Below are positions 52,051 through 60,265 of a stretch of DNA of 64,000 nt, one piece after another (the first letter of the stretch is position 1; each line of letters opens with the position of its first letter). Source of the DNA: an uncultured Bacilli bacterium (lineage in GTDB: Bacteria > Bacillota_I > Bacilli_A > RF39 > UBA660); contig CAJUCD010000003.1 of the NCBI GenBank assembly GCA_910585045.1, forward strand, positions 1 to 64,000, written 5' to 3'. Both the position numbers and the translations under genes were made by a program. The notes beneath the pieces are model-generated. The model did not search any database, was not told the origin of the DNA, and saw only the letters and a list, made by a program, of their open reading frames with translations.

Positions 52051-53272
52051 TGTTAAACTCTTTAGCTAAATAGCCACTGCGTTTTAATTTATTGTAGCTG
52101 TGTTCATTTATAATGAGGTCAAATTCGCCAATAAATTCATAAATATGGGGATTAAATCCAATTTTGAAATCATTTAAGCCTTTAAATGGGTTAGTTTTGG
52201 AGAAGTCTCCAGTTAAACCGTTTAAGTCTAAGAATTTAAAGTCATTTTTATAATATTCAATAATTCTATTATGTAAATAATAATTAGCATTAAAATGTTT
52301 ATAGGTTCTATCTATGCCACTTATTACAATATTAACGCGATTTTGATATTTAATGACAAATGCTCCTGCAACGTAAGTTGATAAATTGTCACGTAGTCCT
52401 TTAGTGGCTATTTCAATATCATTTTTGTAAGATAATAGGGCTTTATCAGAATTTAATTTTTGATTAATATTTATTTCACTAGCATCATTAATTACTTTCT
52501 CGCTTAAGGTATTATTTAAAATTAATTCTTTATCGTATAATTCTTTAACGCTTAAAAGATATTTTTCATAATTTATTTTTACTAAAAATATATCACATGA
52601 ATTATCTTTTTCAAAAATGTTATAATAGTTTTTATAATAATATTCGTTTATATTTCTTTGCTTTTTTATAAATTCATAAAGAATATCTAATCCTTCACGA
52701 TCAGATTTTTCTAAGATTAAACCTTTTTTTTCGGCTTTGCGTATTTTATTTTTTGTGTTTTTACTTAAATTTTCAAATCTATATTCATCTAAATTTATAA
52801 TTCCATTGAATCTAGGGAATAGTGCCTCAAAATAAAGGTTATCTTTTAATTTGTTATAATTAAATTCTTTTAAATAATCTCGAATAATTATATTTTGATT
52901 ATAATTTGTTAGTTTAGAGTATTTGTTAATTTCACCAATAGCTATTTCAGGATTAATTTTAATAAAAGCAAGTTTTTTATTATAGTATTTTTTTAAGGCT
53001 ATAGTAAAATTTTTTAATAAATCATAATCGAAGTAGTCAATTAAAAATCCTTTAGGAGAGTAGCCATATTTTAAAGAAATAGTTATTTTTTTAATTAGTA
53101 TTAATGCTGCTGCTTTTATTATGCCTAATTCATCAACATATCCAATTAGTTCATAATCATAGTTGCTTTCAGCCATAAGAAGGGCATAATTGGAACTTTG
53201 ATGATAAGAGCCTAAAGGACTTGTTTTGGCAAAAGCATCAAATTCAGCAATAGTTAATTCTTTTAAATGCAT
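52034..53272 (-). CDS. FemX/FemAB-family peptidoglycan bridge aminoacyltransferase
   Basis: Fem proteins transfer amino acids from aminoacyl-tRNA to the side chain of lipid II. The 412-residue protein has two GNAT-like halves with a helical coiled-coil arm (about 230-290). Landmarks: SYHQSSNYALLMAE (near residue 22), the KNTKNKIRKAEKKGL segment (near 170), GAFVIKYQNRV and NANYYLHNRIIEYYK (near 335), LDLNGLTGDF, and the ending NPFKGLNDFKIGFNP. It implies a cross-linked wall with an interpeptide bridge. The bridging residue cannot be predicted. Confidence 0.88.
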   Translation of the reverse strand: MHLKELTIAEFDAFAKTSPLGSYHQSSNYALLMAESNYDYELIGYVDELGIIKAAALILIKKITISLKYGYSPKGFLIDYFDYDLLKNFTIALKKYYNKKLAFIKINPEIAIGEINKYSKLTNYNQNIIIRDYLKEFNYNKLKDNLYFEALFPRFNGIINLDEYRFENLSKNTKNKIRKAEKKGLILEKSDREGLDILYEFIKKQRNINEYYYKNYYNIFEKDNSCDIFLVKINYEKYLLSVKELYDKELILNNTLSEKVINDASEININQKLNSDKALLSYKNDIEIATKGLRDNLSTYVAGAFVIKYQNRVNIVISGIDRTYKHFNANYYLHNRIIEYYKNDFKFLDLNGLTGDFSKTNPFKGLNDFKIGFNPHIYEFIGEFDLIINEHSYNKLKRSGYLAKEFNKKGNK

Positions 53273-53387
53273 TGTTAAATTCTCCCCTCTTTTTTATAGG
53301 TGGATATTATAGCATAAATGAAATATTTTGTCTAGCTAACTTGACTAGATAAAAATTTTTAGTATAATATAATTAGGAGGATAAAAT

Positions 53388-53987
53388 ATGAAGAAAAAAG
53401 AAGAGAAAAAGGAGTCATTTTTAAATAGAATAGCTTTAGATTTTAAGAAAAATTTGTTTGTAAGTATTATACTTAATAGCTTGTTTTTGGTATTTGGAAT
53501 CTATATATATTTAAATCCAGTTCTAGCTGAGGAAGTTACAGGGATTATAATTGGTTTGTTTTTAATTGTTTTTGGTATTTTTGATGCTTTTGAGTTTTTG
53601 ACTAGAGGAAATAATTCATTATTTACTTTAAAAATATTTGTAGCTATTTTAGCTATTATTTTAGGAGTTTTTGTTATTGTTAATCCTTTTAGTATTGTGA
53701 AGATTTTATCATTTACTTTAGGAATATATTTAATTATTTTATCTATTTTTAAAGGTGTATTGTCATTTATTTTAAAGAAATATAAATTTGATGGATGGTT
53801 ATTAGTTTTAGTAGTAAGTCTTATACTTTTAGTGTTTGGCATATTTATTACTATTAATCCTATGTCTTCTATATATATAGTCGAGGCAGTAGCACTCTTT
53901 ATTATTCTTTCTAGTATTTTAGAATTATGTAGTTTATTAATGCTTTATTCTAAGGCTAATGAAATAATAAAACTTTTAGAGAAGTAA
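53388..53987 (+). CDS. DUF308/HdeD-like membrane protein
   Basis: The 199-residue protein has six regularly spaced membrane helices (about 26-45, 50-70, 80-100, 105-125, 140-158, 162-185), with the internal repeat GIFIxxNP-type turns (IYLNPVLAEE, FVIVNPFSI, FITINPMSS). This is the DUF308 family. E. coli HdeD is the named relative; the function in Firmicutes is unknown. ATG follows aggagg. Confidence 0.8.
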   Translation: MKKKEEKKESFLNRIALDFKKNLFVSIILNSLFLVFGIYIYLNPVLAEEVTGIIIGLFLIVFGIFDAFEFLTRGNNSLFTLKIFVAILAIILGVFVIVNPFSIVKILSFTLGIYLIILSIFKGVLSFILKKYKFDGWLLVLVVSLILLVFGIFITINPMSSIYIVEAVALFIILSSILELCSLLMLYSKANEIIKLLEK

Positions 53988-54006
53988 GCGTAAGCTTCTT
54001 TTTTTA
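53980..54006 (+). terminator. Terminator after DUF308 gene
   Basis: AGAAG (53980-53984) pairs with CTTCT (53995-53999), followed by Ts. A short stem. Confidence 0.55.
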
Positions 54007-54098
54007 TAAAATAATATTAATATTAAAGTGTAATTATGGTAAATTAACGTAAGATTTGATATAATTTTGACATATTTATTATTTAAAGGAGTTTTGAT

Positions 54099-54965
54099 AT
54101 GATAAAAAAAGAGAATTTGTATAAGATTGGTATTGGTACTTGGAAAATAGATTATGAACATTTTGAAAATGATATTGATGCTTTAGTTTATTCACATAAT
54201 AAAGGAGAGAATTATTTATCTTTGTATATGTTATACAATAATGGTGAAGTTGTAAAGCAAATGAGAAAATTTTTAGATAAAATTGATAGAGAAAAAGTAT
54301 TTATAAATGTTAATCTTGAACCTACTATCAAAGAGATTGAAGATATTGAAAAGCAACTTGATGAATATTTAAAAATATTAGATATAAAATATGTAGATAA
54401 CTTGCAAATACATGGTTCATTTGTTTCAGAAATTCCTTTAGTTGAAGTTTATAAAGAAATTAAAAGGCTAGTGGATATTGGAAAAGTTAGATATATTGGA
54501 ATTAGTAATGTTAATTTAGAACAATTAAAAGAAATAAGTAGTTTAGTAAGAATAGATTTTTTTGAAGGTGTTTATAATCTTGAATGTAAATTATATGAAG
54601 ATATAGGTGTATTAAATTATTGTAAAGAAAATGATATTAAATTTATTTGTTATCAACCTTTAAGAAGAAATAGAACTGCAAGAAGAAATTATCCTTTGTT
54701 AGTGGAATTAGCTTTAAAATATAATAAAACACAAAATCAAATAATTTTAAATTGGATTATAAATAGAAAGAATATTATGCCTTTAATAAAGTCTACTAAT
54801 ATTGAACGGATTGATGAGAATAATGAGTCAATTAATTTTAAAATGAGTGATGATGATTATAATAAATTAGATGATTTTAGAAATACAGAATTTGATAATG
54901 TTAAAATAGATTGGGACTGTAATGGTGGAGTAACTATTGATCAACTAGCAAATCAATTTGAATAG
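54099..54965 (+). CDS. Aldo/keto reductase-fold protein with altered tetrad
   Basis: The 288-residue protein has the length and strand order of AKRs. It keeps DNLQIHGSF (family DLLLIHWP), RYIGISNVNLEQL, FICYQPL and the cofactor-site end MPLIKSTNIERIDEN. Of the catalytic Asp-Tyr-Lys-His tetrad, Tyr (LSLYMLYNNGE) and His are present, but the Asp position reads Ser and the Lys position (VFITTK in relatives) reads VFINVN. It therefore may bind a nicotinamide cofactor without standard catalysis. ATG follows aaaggag. Single gene. Confidence 0.75.
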   Translation: MIKKENLYKIGIGTWKIDYEHFENDIDALVYSHNKGENYLSLYMLYNNGEVVKQMRKFLDKIDREKVFINVNLEPTIKEIEDIEKQLDEYLKILDIKYVDNLQIHGSFVSEIPLVEVYKEIKRLVDIGKVRYIGISNVNLEQLKEISSLVRIDFFEGVYNLECKLYEDIGVLNYCKENDIKFICYQPLRRNRTARRNYPLLVELALKYNKTQNQIILNWIINRKNIMPLIKSTNIERIDENNESINFKMSDDDYNKLDDFRNTEFDNVKIDWDCNGGVTIDQLANQFE

Positions 54966-55031
54966 ATAAGTAAAATTAATTTTAACAAATATTATGTTTT
55001 TTGGCATATTATTTTAAAGAGTAATTTGTGG

Positions 55032-55060
55032 TTTACAAAGTTTGAAATATAAGATATAAT
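55032..55060 (+). promoter_or_regulatory. Promoter of rpsF-ssb-rpsR
   Basis: TTTACA (55032-55037), 17 bases, TATAAT (55055-55060), directly before the S6/S18 leader. Confidence 0.7.
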
Positions 55061-55134
55061 ACTCATGAGTATTAAATTACTCCTTGCTTTAAAGTTTATT
55101 TAAAGCCGTATTAAGACCATGAGGAGGTGGAAAA
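55061..55134 (+). ncRNA. S6:S18 ribosomal leader
   Basis: CTCATG (55062-55067) pairs with CATGAG (55118-55123), next to the ribosome-binding site. Between them GCTTTAAA/TTTAAAGC form a hairpin followed by the CCG that is conserved in S6:S18 leaders. Such leaders bind the S6-S18 heterodimer, and both genes are in this operon. Closing the outer stem would hide gaggagg. Confidence 0.7.
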
Positions 55135-55425
55135 ATGACTAATTATGAAATAATGTTCATTGTAAAAACAACTATGGAATCTGATAAGATTAAAAAGACA
55201 ATTGATACTATGAAGAAAATTGTTACTGATGGAAAAGGTAAAATAGTTGAAACAAAAGAGATGGGCGAGAAAAAGTTAGCATATCCAATTAAGAAGGAAT
55301 TAAATGGATATTACTATGTATTAAAAATTGAAGCTACTCCAGAAGTAGTTAAAGAATTTGATCGTCGTGCTTTAATCGATGAATCAATTTTAAGACATTT
55401 AATTATTAAATTAGATGAGGAGTAG
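55135..55425 (+). CDS. rpsF: 30S ribosomal protein S6
   Basis: S6 pairs with S18 on the platform of the small subunit. The 96-residue protein has the ferredoxin-like fold: NYEIMFIVKTT (strand 1), GEKKLAYPIKKELNGYYYVL (landmark KLAYPIKK) and the end EFDRRALIDESILRHLIIKL. ATG follows gaggaggtgg. It is the first gene of the conserved rpsF-ssb-rpsR operon. Confidence 0.95.
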   Translation: MTNYEIMFIVKTTMESDKIKKTIDTMKKIVTDGKGKIVETKEMGEKKLAYPIKKELNGYYYVLKIEATPEVVKEFDRRALIDESILRHLIIKLDEE

Positions 55426-55428
55426 AAT

Positions 55429-55920
55429 ATGAATAAAGTAATTTTAATTGGAAGGTTAGCTCGTGATCCAGAACTTAGAACAACACCATCGAATTTAAGT
55501 GTTGCAACATTTTCTATTGCAGTTTCTCGACCTTTTACACCACAGTCTGGACAACAAGAAACAGATTTTATTAATTGTGTTGTTTGGCGAAGACAAGCAG
55601 AAAACTTGGCAAAATATTGTCGTAAAGGAAGTCAAATTGCTATAGAAGGAAGAATTCAAACGAGAAATTATAGTGCACAGGACGGCTCAAAGCGATATGT
55701 TACAGAAGTTATGTGTGATAATATTACCTTCCTAGGATCAAAAGCAGATAATCAAGGTGGACAGTCATATGGTGATAATAATTATTCTAATAATAATGAT
55801 ATGATTAATTTCTCTCCTAGTGATATGGGAGCACCTATTCCAACAACTGATATATCTGAGGATCCATTTAAAGATTTTGGTGAAGAAATTACATTAAGTG
55901 ATGATGATTTACCATTCTAA
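55429..55920 (+). CDS. ssb: Single-stranded DNA-binding protein
   Basis: SSB coats single-stranded DNA in replication, repair and recombination. The 163-residue protein has an OB fold (residues 1-105: MNKVILIGRLARDPELR, FINCVVWRRQAENL, GSQIAIEGRIQTRNY), a flexible Asn/Gly/Gln-rich linker, and the acidic tip DDDLPF that recruits partner proteins. It starts 3 bases after rpsF and rpsR follows in 18 bases. Confidence 0.96.
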   Translation: MNKVILIGRLARDPELRTTPSNLSVATFSIAVSRPFTPQSGQQETDFINCVVWRRQAENLAKYCRKGSQIAIEGRIQTRNYSAQDGSKRYVTEVMCDNITFLGSKADNQGGQSYGDNNYSNNNDMINFSPSDMGAPIPTTDISEDPFKDFGEEITLSDDDLPF

Positions 55921-55938
55921 ATGAAGGAGGAATAAATA

Positions 55939-56154
55939 ATGGCAGAATTCTATCGTAAGAAAAAGAAAATATGTCAAATGTGTGCAGGTAAAAGCGTAGA
56001 CTATAAAGATGTTATGATTATTAATAAATATATTAATGATAAAGGCAAGATTATGCCTAGAAGAATGACTGGAGCTTGCGCTAAGCATCAAAGACATATT
56101 GCAAATCAAGTAAAATATGCAAGATTAATGGCTTTAGTACCATTTGTTAAATAA
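55939..56154 (+). CDS. rpsR: 30S ribosomal protein S18
   Basis: S18 binds S6 on the 30S platform. At 71 residues it has RKKKKICQMCAGKSVDYKD, with two cysteines of the C+ (zinc-type) start, and IMPRRMTGACAKHQR followed by a LMALVPF end. The family landmark PRR-x-TG is intact. Last gene of the operon. Confidence 0.95.
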   Translation: MAEFYRKKKKICQMCAGKSVDYKDVMIINKYINDKGKIMPRRMTGACAKHQRHIANQVKYARLMALVPFVK

Positions 56155-56171
56155 GCACTTTGTGCTTTTTT
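56153..56171 (+). terminator. Terminator of rpsF-ssb-rpsR
   Basis: AAGCAC (56153-56158), loop TTT, GTGCTT (56162-56167), then Ts. Confidence 0.8.
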
Positions 56172-56272
56172 TGTTTATTATAAAAACTTTTAAGAATTCA
56201 TAAAAAAAGATTCAAAAATTAAATTGTTATGAGTCTGGATATCAAATTTATTATTATTTTTTATAATACTTT

Positions 56273-56569
56273 TTGGATAAGGACTTCTTTCATTTGTTTA
56301 ATATAGGAAATATATTGTATTCAGTAAGTTTTTTCTGGAAGGTTTGTATCCTCAATTTCATAGTACCTTCTATCAAATGTGAATTTCGCGACTTATATAA
56401 TCTAAAAATTGATTTAGTCATTGCTAATGAAATTATACATGTGGGTTTAGAAAATGATACTAATAAGAATTTTTATTTATATAATGGCGAAAATTATTGG
56501 GATGGTATTAATAAGTGGGCTTGCTGGTCGACTAAATGGTGTTCATTCAATGGTGAGCAGTCTTGTTAA
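56273..56569 (+). pseudogene. Decayed fragment of a GxRPVINL-type surface domain
   Basis: The frame encodes KCEFRDLYNLKIDLVIANEI, then a few residues later NFYLYNGENYW. It aligns with the 36649 protein (NCTSLDIYILKTGLITVDEV ... QYYLYNGQNYW), covering about 45 residues of its C-terminal domain. Signal anchor, camelysin-like domain and the RPVINL end are missing. No ribosome-binding site is seen, so I call it a remnant. It lies between rpsR and the HTH regulator, 1.0 kb from the intact relative at 57301. Confidence 0.6.
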
Positions 56570-56608
56570 ACTAATGATATATATTTTCTCATAAAAGTAA
56601 AGATAAAG

Positions 56609-57061
56609 TTATTTGTAGTATTTGGGACTATCGGTTTTTCCTAATAAATAATCTGCTGAAATTAAATAAGTCTTACAAATTTCATATAAAAAAGGAGTTG
56701 CTATTATATTTGTTCCACGTTCATATTCTGTTATTGTAGTTCTAGATATGTTTAGTTGTTTGGCAAGTTGTTCTTGCGTGATTTTGTTGTCTTTGCGTAA
56801 TTCTTTAAGACGTTTTTTAGATATTTCTTTATTAATACTTTTGGCATTTTTATAATTTGGAATATCACTAAAACTGAATATGTAGTCTATTGAAACATTA
56901 AAATAGTTACAAAGAGTACTTAAATGTTTAATTGGTATAATAATATATTCTCTTTCATATTCATTATATACGCCTTTATAAATACCTATTACGTCGGCTA
57001 TTTCATATTGTTTTTTATTTTTATTTTCTCTTAGCTCAGTTAGCCTTTCATTATATAGCAT
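56609..57061 (-). CDS. Tandem XRE-family HTH regulator
   Basis: The 150-residue protein contains two Cro/CI-type HTH domains in one chain. The first (about 5-64: LTELRENKNKKQYEIADVIG, YNEYERE, LCNYFNVSIDYI) has a weak recognition helix. The second (about 82-140: RLKELRKDNKITQEQLAKQLN, SRTTITEYERG, LISADYLLGK) is canonical. A covalent HTH pair can bind an operator as a pseudo-dimer. It is divergent from the surface gene at 57301; an inverted repeat lies between them. Likely represses itself and that gene. Confidence 0.8.
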   Translation of the reverse strand: MLYNERLTELRENKNKKQYEIADVIGIYKGVYNEYEREYIIIPIKHLSTLCNYFNVSIDYIFSFSDIPNYKNAKSINKEISKKRLKELRKDNKITQEQLAKQLNISRTTITEYERGTNIIATPFLYEICKTYLISADYLLGKTDSPKYYK

Positions 57062-57106
57062 ATAATCACCATACTAATTTTCTCATAGATTATTTATTAT
57101 AGAATT

Positions 57107-57126
57107 ATGTCCTAAAATAATGACAT
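57107..57126. promoter_or_regulatory. Candidate operator between XRE gene and surface gene
   Basis: ATGTC (57107-57111), 10 bases, GACAT (57122-57126): a perfect inverted repeat one helical turn and a half apart. It ends 6 bases before the -35 of the rightward promoter and lies upstream of the leftward gene. Confidence 0.45.
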
Positions 57127-57131
57127 TTTTC

Positions 57132-57160
57132 TTGACAAATATTATAGAAAATATTAAAAT
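57132..57160 (+). promoter_or_regulatory. Promoter of the surface gene at 57301
   Basis: TTGACA (57132-57137), 17 bases, TAAAAT (57155-57160). The start codon is 141 bases away, leaving a long AT-rich 5' untranslated region. Confidence 0.6.
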
Positions 57161-57300
57161 GAATATATAAAGTAGAAATTTCTGATTTATAAAATTATAA
57201 AACAAATTATAGGAATAAAGATATTTTTTAATATGCCTTAATATATGAAGTAAGACATCTTATAATTTGCTTGATTGTGTAATTAGAAAGTAGGAAAGAA

Positions 57301-59106
57301 ATGAAACGAAAGAATAAAAAATTAATAGTAATAGTAAGCTGTCTACTATTAGTAATAAGTGTATCTTTAGCGTATTATATTGGCCAAATATTAATAAATG
57401 GCGAAGGAGCTAAAGGAAATGCAACAACAGCTAAAATAAAAGGAGCGACTCTAACAGTAGAAGGGAAGTTAGAGTTTAATGATTCAGATATATTACCAGG
57501 TTATAAGACTATATCAAGTATAAAGGTAACAGCAACAGGAAATAATGAGTTAATACCATATAATTTAATCTGGAAGGGAACAAATGGCATAAGTAAAATA
57601 AATTATACAGTATATAAAACAAGTAGTGAGATAAATGTAAGTGCTAGTTGTGAGAAGAAGGCAACAGTCCAAAATGGAGTGCAAATATTGAATGAGGAAT
57701 GCTCAATAACTAACTTAGATAATTTAGGTTCCTTTATAGCAAGTGGCTCAATAATTAAGAATAGCACTAAAGAAATACTAACAAGTGATGAATTTATAAC
57801 TGCAACTAATGATGGAGATACAAAGTATTATTATGTGATATTAGAGTATCCAAATTTAGATGAAGATCAGAGTAGTGATATGGATGCAACATTTGAAGGC
57901 ATTGTCACCGTAGAAGAGAGCAATGCCACATCTGATATTAATATCATGGCTGTATATCTAGGTGATGAAGTAGGAAACTATACCGAAACAACTGATATAC
58001 CAGGGAGTGGTTATATACTCAGTGAGAAGAGTACATGTAGTAATAATGCGGTTCCTGTATGGGATTATAATAATAGTGGGTTACTAACTAAAAATCTTAC
58101 TAAAAGTGGAACCAGTTGTTATTTATATTTTAATAAATTAAAAACAGTAAATACAATACTAGGAAATATTGAGGTTAATCCTGAGGTTAAAACAATATTT
58201 GATAAAGCAGCTATAGCTGATGAAGGTGTACAATCTGGAATTGATGAAGATGGAACTACTTATTATTGGCGAGGAGCAGCGACCACCAACTATTTAAAGT
58301 TTGCAGGCTATTGTTGGCGAATAGTTAGAATAAATGGTAGCGGAACGATAAGATTGATTTATAGTGGAAATACTTGTCAACCTAATACGGCTATACTGAA
58401 AGATGCTGTTATTTCTGTTAGCGCCTTTAATAGCATAAGCCTAGATAATGCTTATGTAGGATATATGTATGGAACTACTGATAGTAATACATATGAAGAG
58501 ACGCATGCAAATATAAATAATAGTACAATAAAAGAAGTTCTAGATGAGTGGTATAAGACTAATATTTTAGAAAAGGGTTATGATGGTTATGTTGCTAAAG
58601 AAGATGGTTTTTGTAATGATAGAACTATAATTAAGACTGCTGAAACTGGTTATGTGGGTGATGGGTATAATAAATTGCCAACTAGCTATGGTCCATTTGG
58701 AAGATTTGTTTTAGATAATGATTTTATTAAAAAAAATATGAATCCTACTTTTTTGTGTAGTCAAGTAAATGATTTGTTTACATATAACTTAGCAACAAAA
58801 GGAAATAAAATGTTAAGTTATCCTGTAGGGCTTATAACAGTTGATGAAGTTATTTTTGCTGGGGGTTATTCTCAGGTGGCTAATGCTAATTATTATCTTA
58901 ATATTGGAGTGCCATTTTGGACTATGTCTCCTTATCATTATCATGTAGAATATTATGCAGTACAATTTGGTGTATATGCTGATGGGCGATTACAATGGCT
59001 CTTAGGTAATGAAATAGAACATGGAGTAAGGCCTGTCATAAATCTTCGCTCTGATATTCAAATTTTAGATGGTGATGGTACTATTGATAATCCATATGTA
59101 GTTTAG
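57301..59106 (+). CDS. Surface protein: camelysin-like domain plus GxRPVINL-type domain
   Basis: The 601-residue protein has a signal anchor with the junction VSLAYYIGQILING. A camelysin/TasA-like region follows (about 30-200; YYYVILEYPNLDEDQ as in the protein at 46880). A middle beta region with two cysteines (about 215-285) leads to the same C-terminal domain as in 36649: YYWRGAATTNYLKF (near residue 321), YCWRIVRINGSG, VGLITVDEVIFAGG, PFWTMSPYHY and HGVRPVINLRS (near 580). ATG follows aggaaag. Divergent from the tandem XRE regulator. Nucleotide similarity to 36649 is evident around YYWRGA-YCWRI. Confidence 0.7.
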   Translation: MKRKNKKLIVIVSCLLLVISVSLAYYIGQILINGEGAKGNATTAKIKGATLTVEGKLEFNDSDILPGYKTISSIKVTATGNNELIPYNLIWKGTNGISKINYTVYKTSSEINVSASCEKKATVQNGVQILNEECSITNLDNLGSFIASGSIIKNSTKEILTSDEFITATNDGDTKYYYVILEYPNLDEDQSSDMDATFEGIVTVEESNATSDINIMAVYLGDEVGNYTETTDIPGSGYILSEKSTCSNNAVPVWDYNNSGLLTKNLTKSGTSCYLYFNKLKTVNTILGNIEVNPEVKTIFDKAAIADEGVQSGIDEDGTTYYWRGAATTNYLKFAGYCWRIVRINGSGTIRLIYSGNTCQPNTAILKDAVISVSAFNSISLDNAYVGYMYGTTDSNTYEETHANINNSTIKEVLDEWYKTNILEKGYDGYVAKEDGFCNDRTIIKTAETGYVGDGYNKLPTSYGPFGRFVLDNDFIKKNMNPTFLCSQVNDLFTYNLATKGNKMLSYPVGLITVDEVIFAGGYSQVANANYYLNIGVPFWTMSPYHYHVEYYAVQFGVYADGRLQWLLGNEIEHGVRPVINLRSDIQILDGDGTIDNPYVV

Positions 59107-59162
59107 GTGTTAATAAATTTAAGTTTATTGACATTTTTTCTTTACAGGGATATTTAGGGAGA

Positions 59163-59185
59163 TTTTGATAACCTTTGTCGAACGT
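59163..59185 (+). promoter_or_regulatory. 23-bp element with exact 0A-box, upstream of STAS-sigma operon
   Basis: TTTTGATAA, two bases, TTTGTCGAA; TTGTCGAA at 59175-59182. It matches the element at 36572-36594 in 19 of 23 positions. In B. subtilis the spoIIA (anti-anti-sigma/sigma) operon is activated by Spo0A at 0A-boxes, so the context is consistent. Confidence 0.5.
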
Positions 59186-59236
59186 GTTTAAAATTATATT
59201 TATTTGTTCTATATTTAAGTAGCAAGGTGATAAATT

Positions 59237-59569
59237 ATGTTAAAAGTTGATATGGAATATGAGAAAGGTATTTTATATGTTAGATTGAAAGGAATATTAG
59301 ATAGAAAGAATTGTTATAAGATTAATAATTATATTGTGCCCGTTGTTTTAAAGCATAAAATAAGATATTTAGTTTTTAATTTATTTGAATTAAGAGATAT
59401 TGATGAATCTGGTTTAGATTCGCTTCTTAATACAAAATGTGCAATTAGAACTAATAAGGGTAAAATTTGCTTGTGTGAAGTAAGTGATGATTTAAGATTA
59501 AAAATAAAGAGATTGAGAATGAAAGTAGCTTCTAATGAACTTGCTGCTAATAGGTTAATAAATATATAA
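59237..59569 (+). CDS. STAS-domain anti-sigma-factor antagonist (SpoIIAA-like)
   Basis: The 110-residue protein has the SpoIIAA/RsbV fold: strand YEKGILYVRLKGILDR (near residue 6) and the phospho-site region LFELRDIDESGLDSL. The conserved Ser follows D-x at the start of helix 2 (near residue 58). In the family the unphosphorylated protein binds the kinase SpoIIAB and frees the sigma factor. Its stop overlaps the sigma-factor start by one base. No SpoIIAB-like kinase gene is present between or beside them, so the kinase must be elsewhere or lost. Confidence 0.82.
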   Translation: MLKVDMEYEKGILYVRLKGILDRKNCYKINNYIVPVVLKHKIRYLVFNLFELRDIDESGLDSLLNTKCAIRTNKGKICLCEVSDDLRLKIKRLRMKVASNELAANRLINI

Positions 59570-60210
59570 TGACAACTAATGAACTTATAGCGGCCCATAT
59601 GGGTTTGATTAAAAATATTGCAGGCAAATTTTATAATTGTGAAAAAGAAGATTTAATTCAGGTGGGAGTTATTGGTTTATTAAAAGCTTATCAAAATTTT
59701 AATGATACAGGAGAAACACAATTTAGTACATATGCATATACATATATATTTGGTGAAATGTATGCTTTAGCAAATCAAGCAAGAAATATTAAAATTAGTA
59801 AAGATTTGTTAAGACTTTATCGAGAAGTAGAAAAAGTTAGATATGATTTAGCTCAAAAATATAATAGATTAGTTTCTTATGAAGAAGTGGCTTTATTTTT
59901 AGAGCAAGATGTCAATAAAGTGTATGATGCTGTAAATAGTGCGCAAGCTATGATTTCTCTTGATGATGAAGCTAATGCACTTAATTTGCATGAAGTTATT
60001 CCTGATAGAAATAGAGATAATCCAGATTTAAAAATAGATTTGGATAATAGTTTTAGTGTTCTTAATAGTGAAGAACAAGAAATTATTAAATCGCGTTATT
60101 TTGAGGATTTGACACAATCTGAAGTAGCACATAAACTTAATATGACTCAAGTAATGGTATCAAGATATGAAAAGAAAAGCTTAGAGAAGATGCGAGCGGT
60201 TATGATGTAG
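59569..60210 (+). CDS. Sporulation/stress-type sigma factor (SigF/SigG/SigB class)
   Basis: The 213-residue sigma-70 family protein has region 2 (NIAGKFYNCEKEDLIQVGVIGLLKAYQNFN, landmark EDLIQVGVIGL, and FSTYAYTYIFGEM), region 3 (YEEVALFLEQDVNKV) and region 4 (LNSEEQEIIKSRYFEDLTQSEVAHKL, landmark LTQSEVAHKL). It lacks region 1.1. Length and order match SigF/SigG of Bacillota. ATG 59569 overlaps the STAS stop, so the two are translationally coupled. A sporulation role would need the rest of the pathway, which is not in view; a stress or surface-phase sigma is equally possible. Confidence 0.85.
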   Translation: MTTNELIAAHMGLIKNIAGKFYNCEKEDLIQVGVIGLLKAYQNFNDTGETQFSTYAYTYIFGEMYALANQARNIKISKDLLRLYREVEKVRYDLAQKYNRLVSYEEVALFLEQDVNKVYDAVNSAQAMISLDDEANALNLHEVIPDRNRDNPDLKIDLDNSFSVLNSEEQEIIKSRYFEDLTQSEVAHKLNMTQVMVSRYEKKSLEKMRAVMM

Positions 60211-60236
60211 CACTTTAGTTTGTCTAAAGTGTTTTT
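60211..60236 (+). terminator. Terminator of the STAS-sigma operon
   Basis: CACTTTAG (60211-60218), 5-base loop, CTAAAGTG (60224-60231), then T5. Confidence 0.8.
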
Positions 60237-60265
60237 GTATGTTAGAATATTTATAAGGTGATAAG

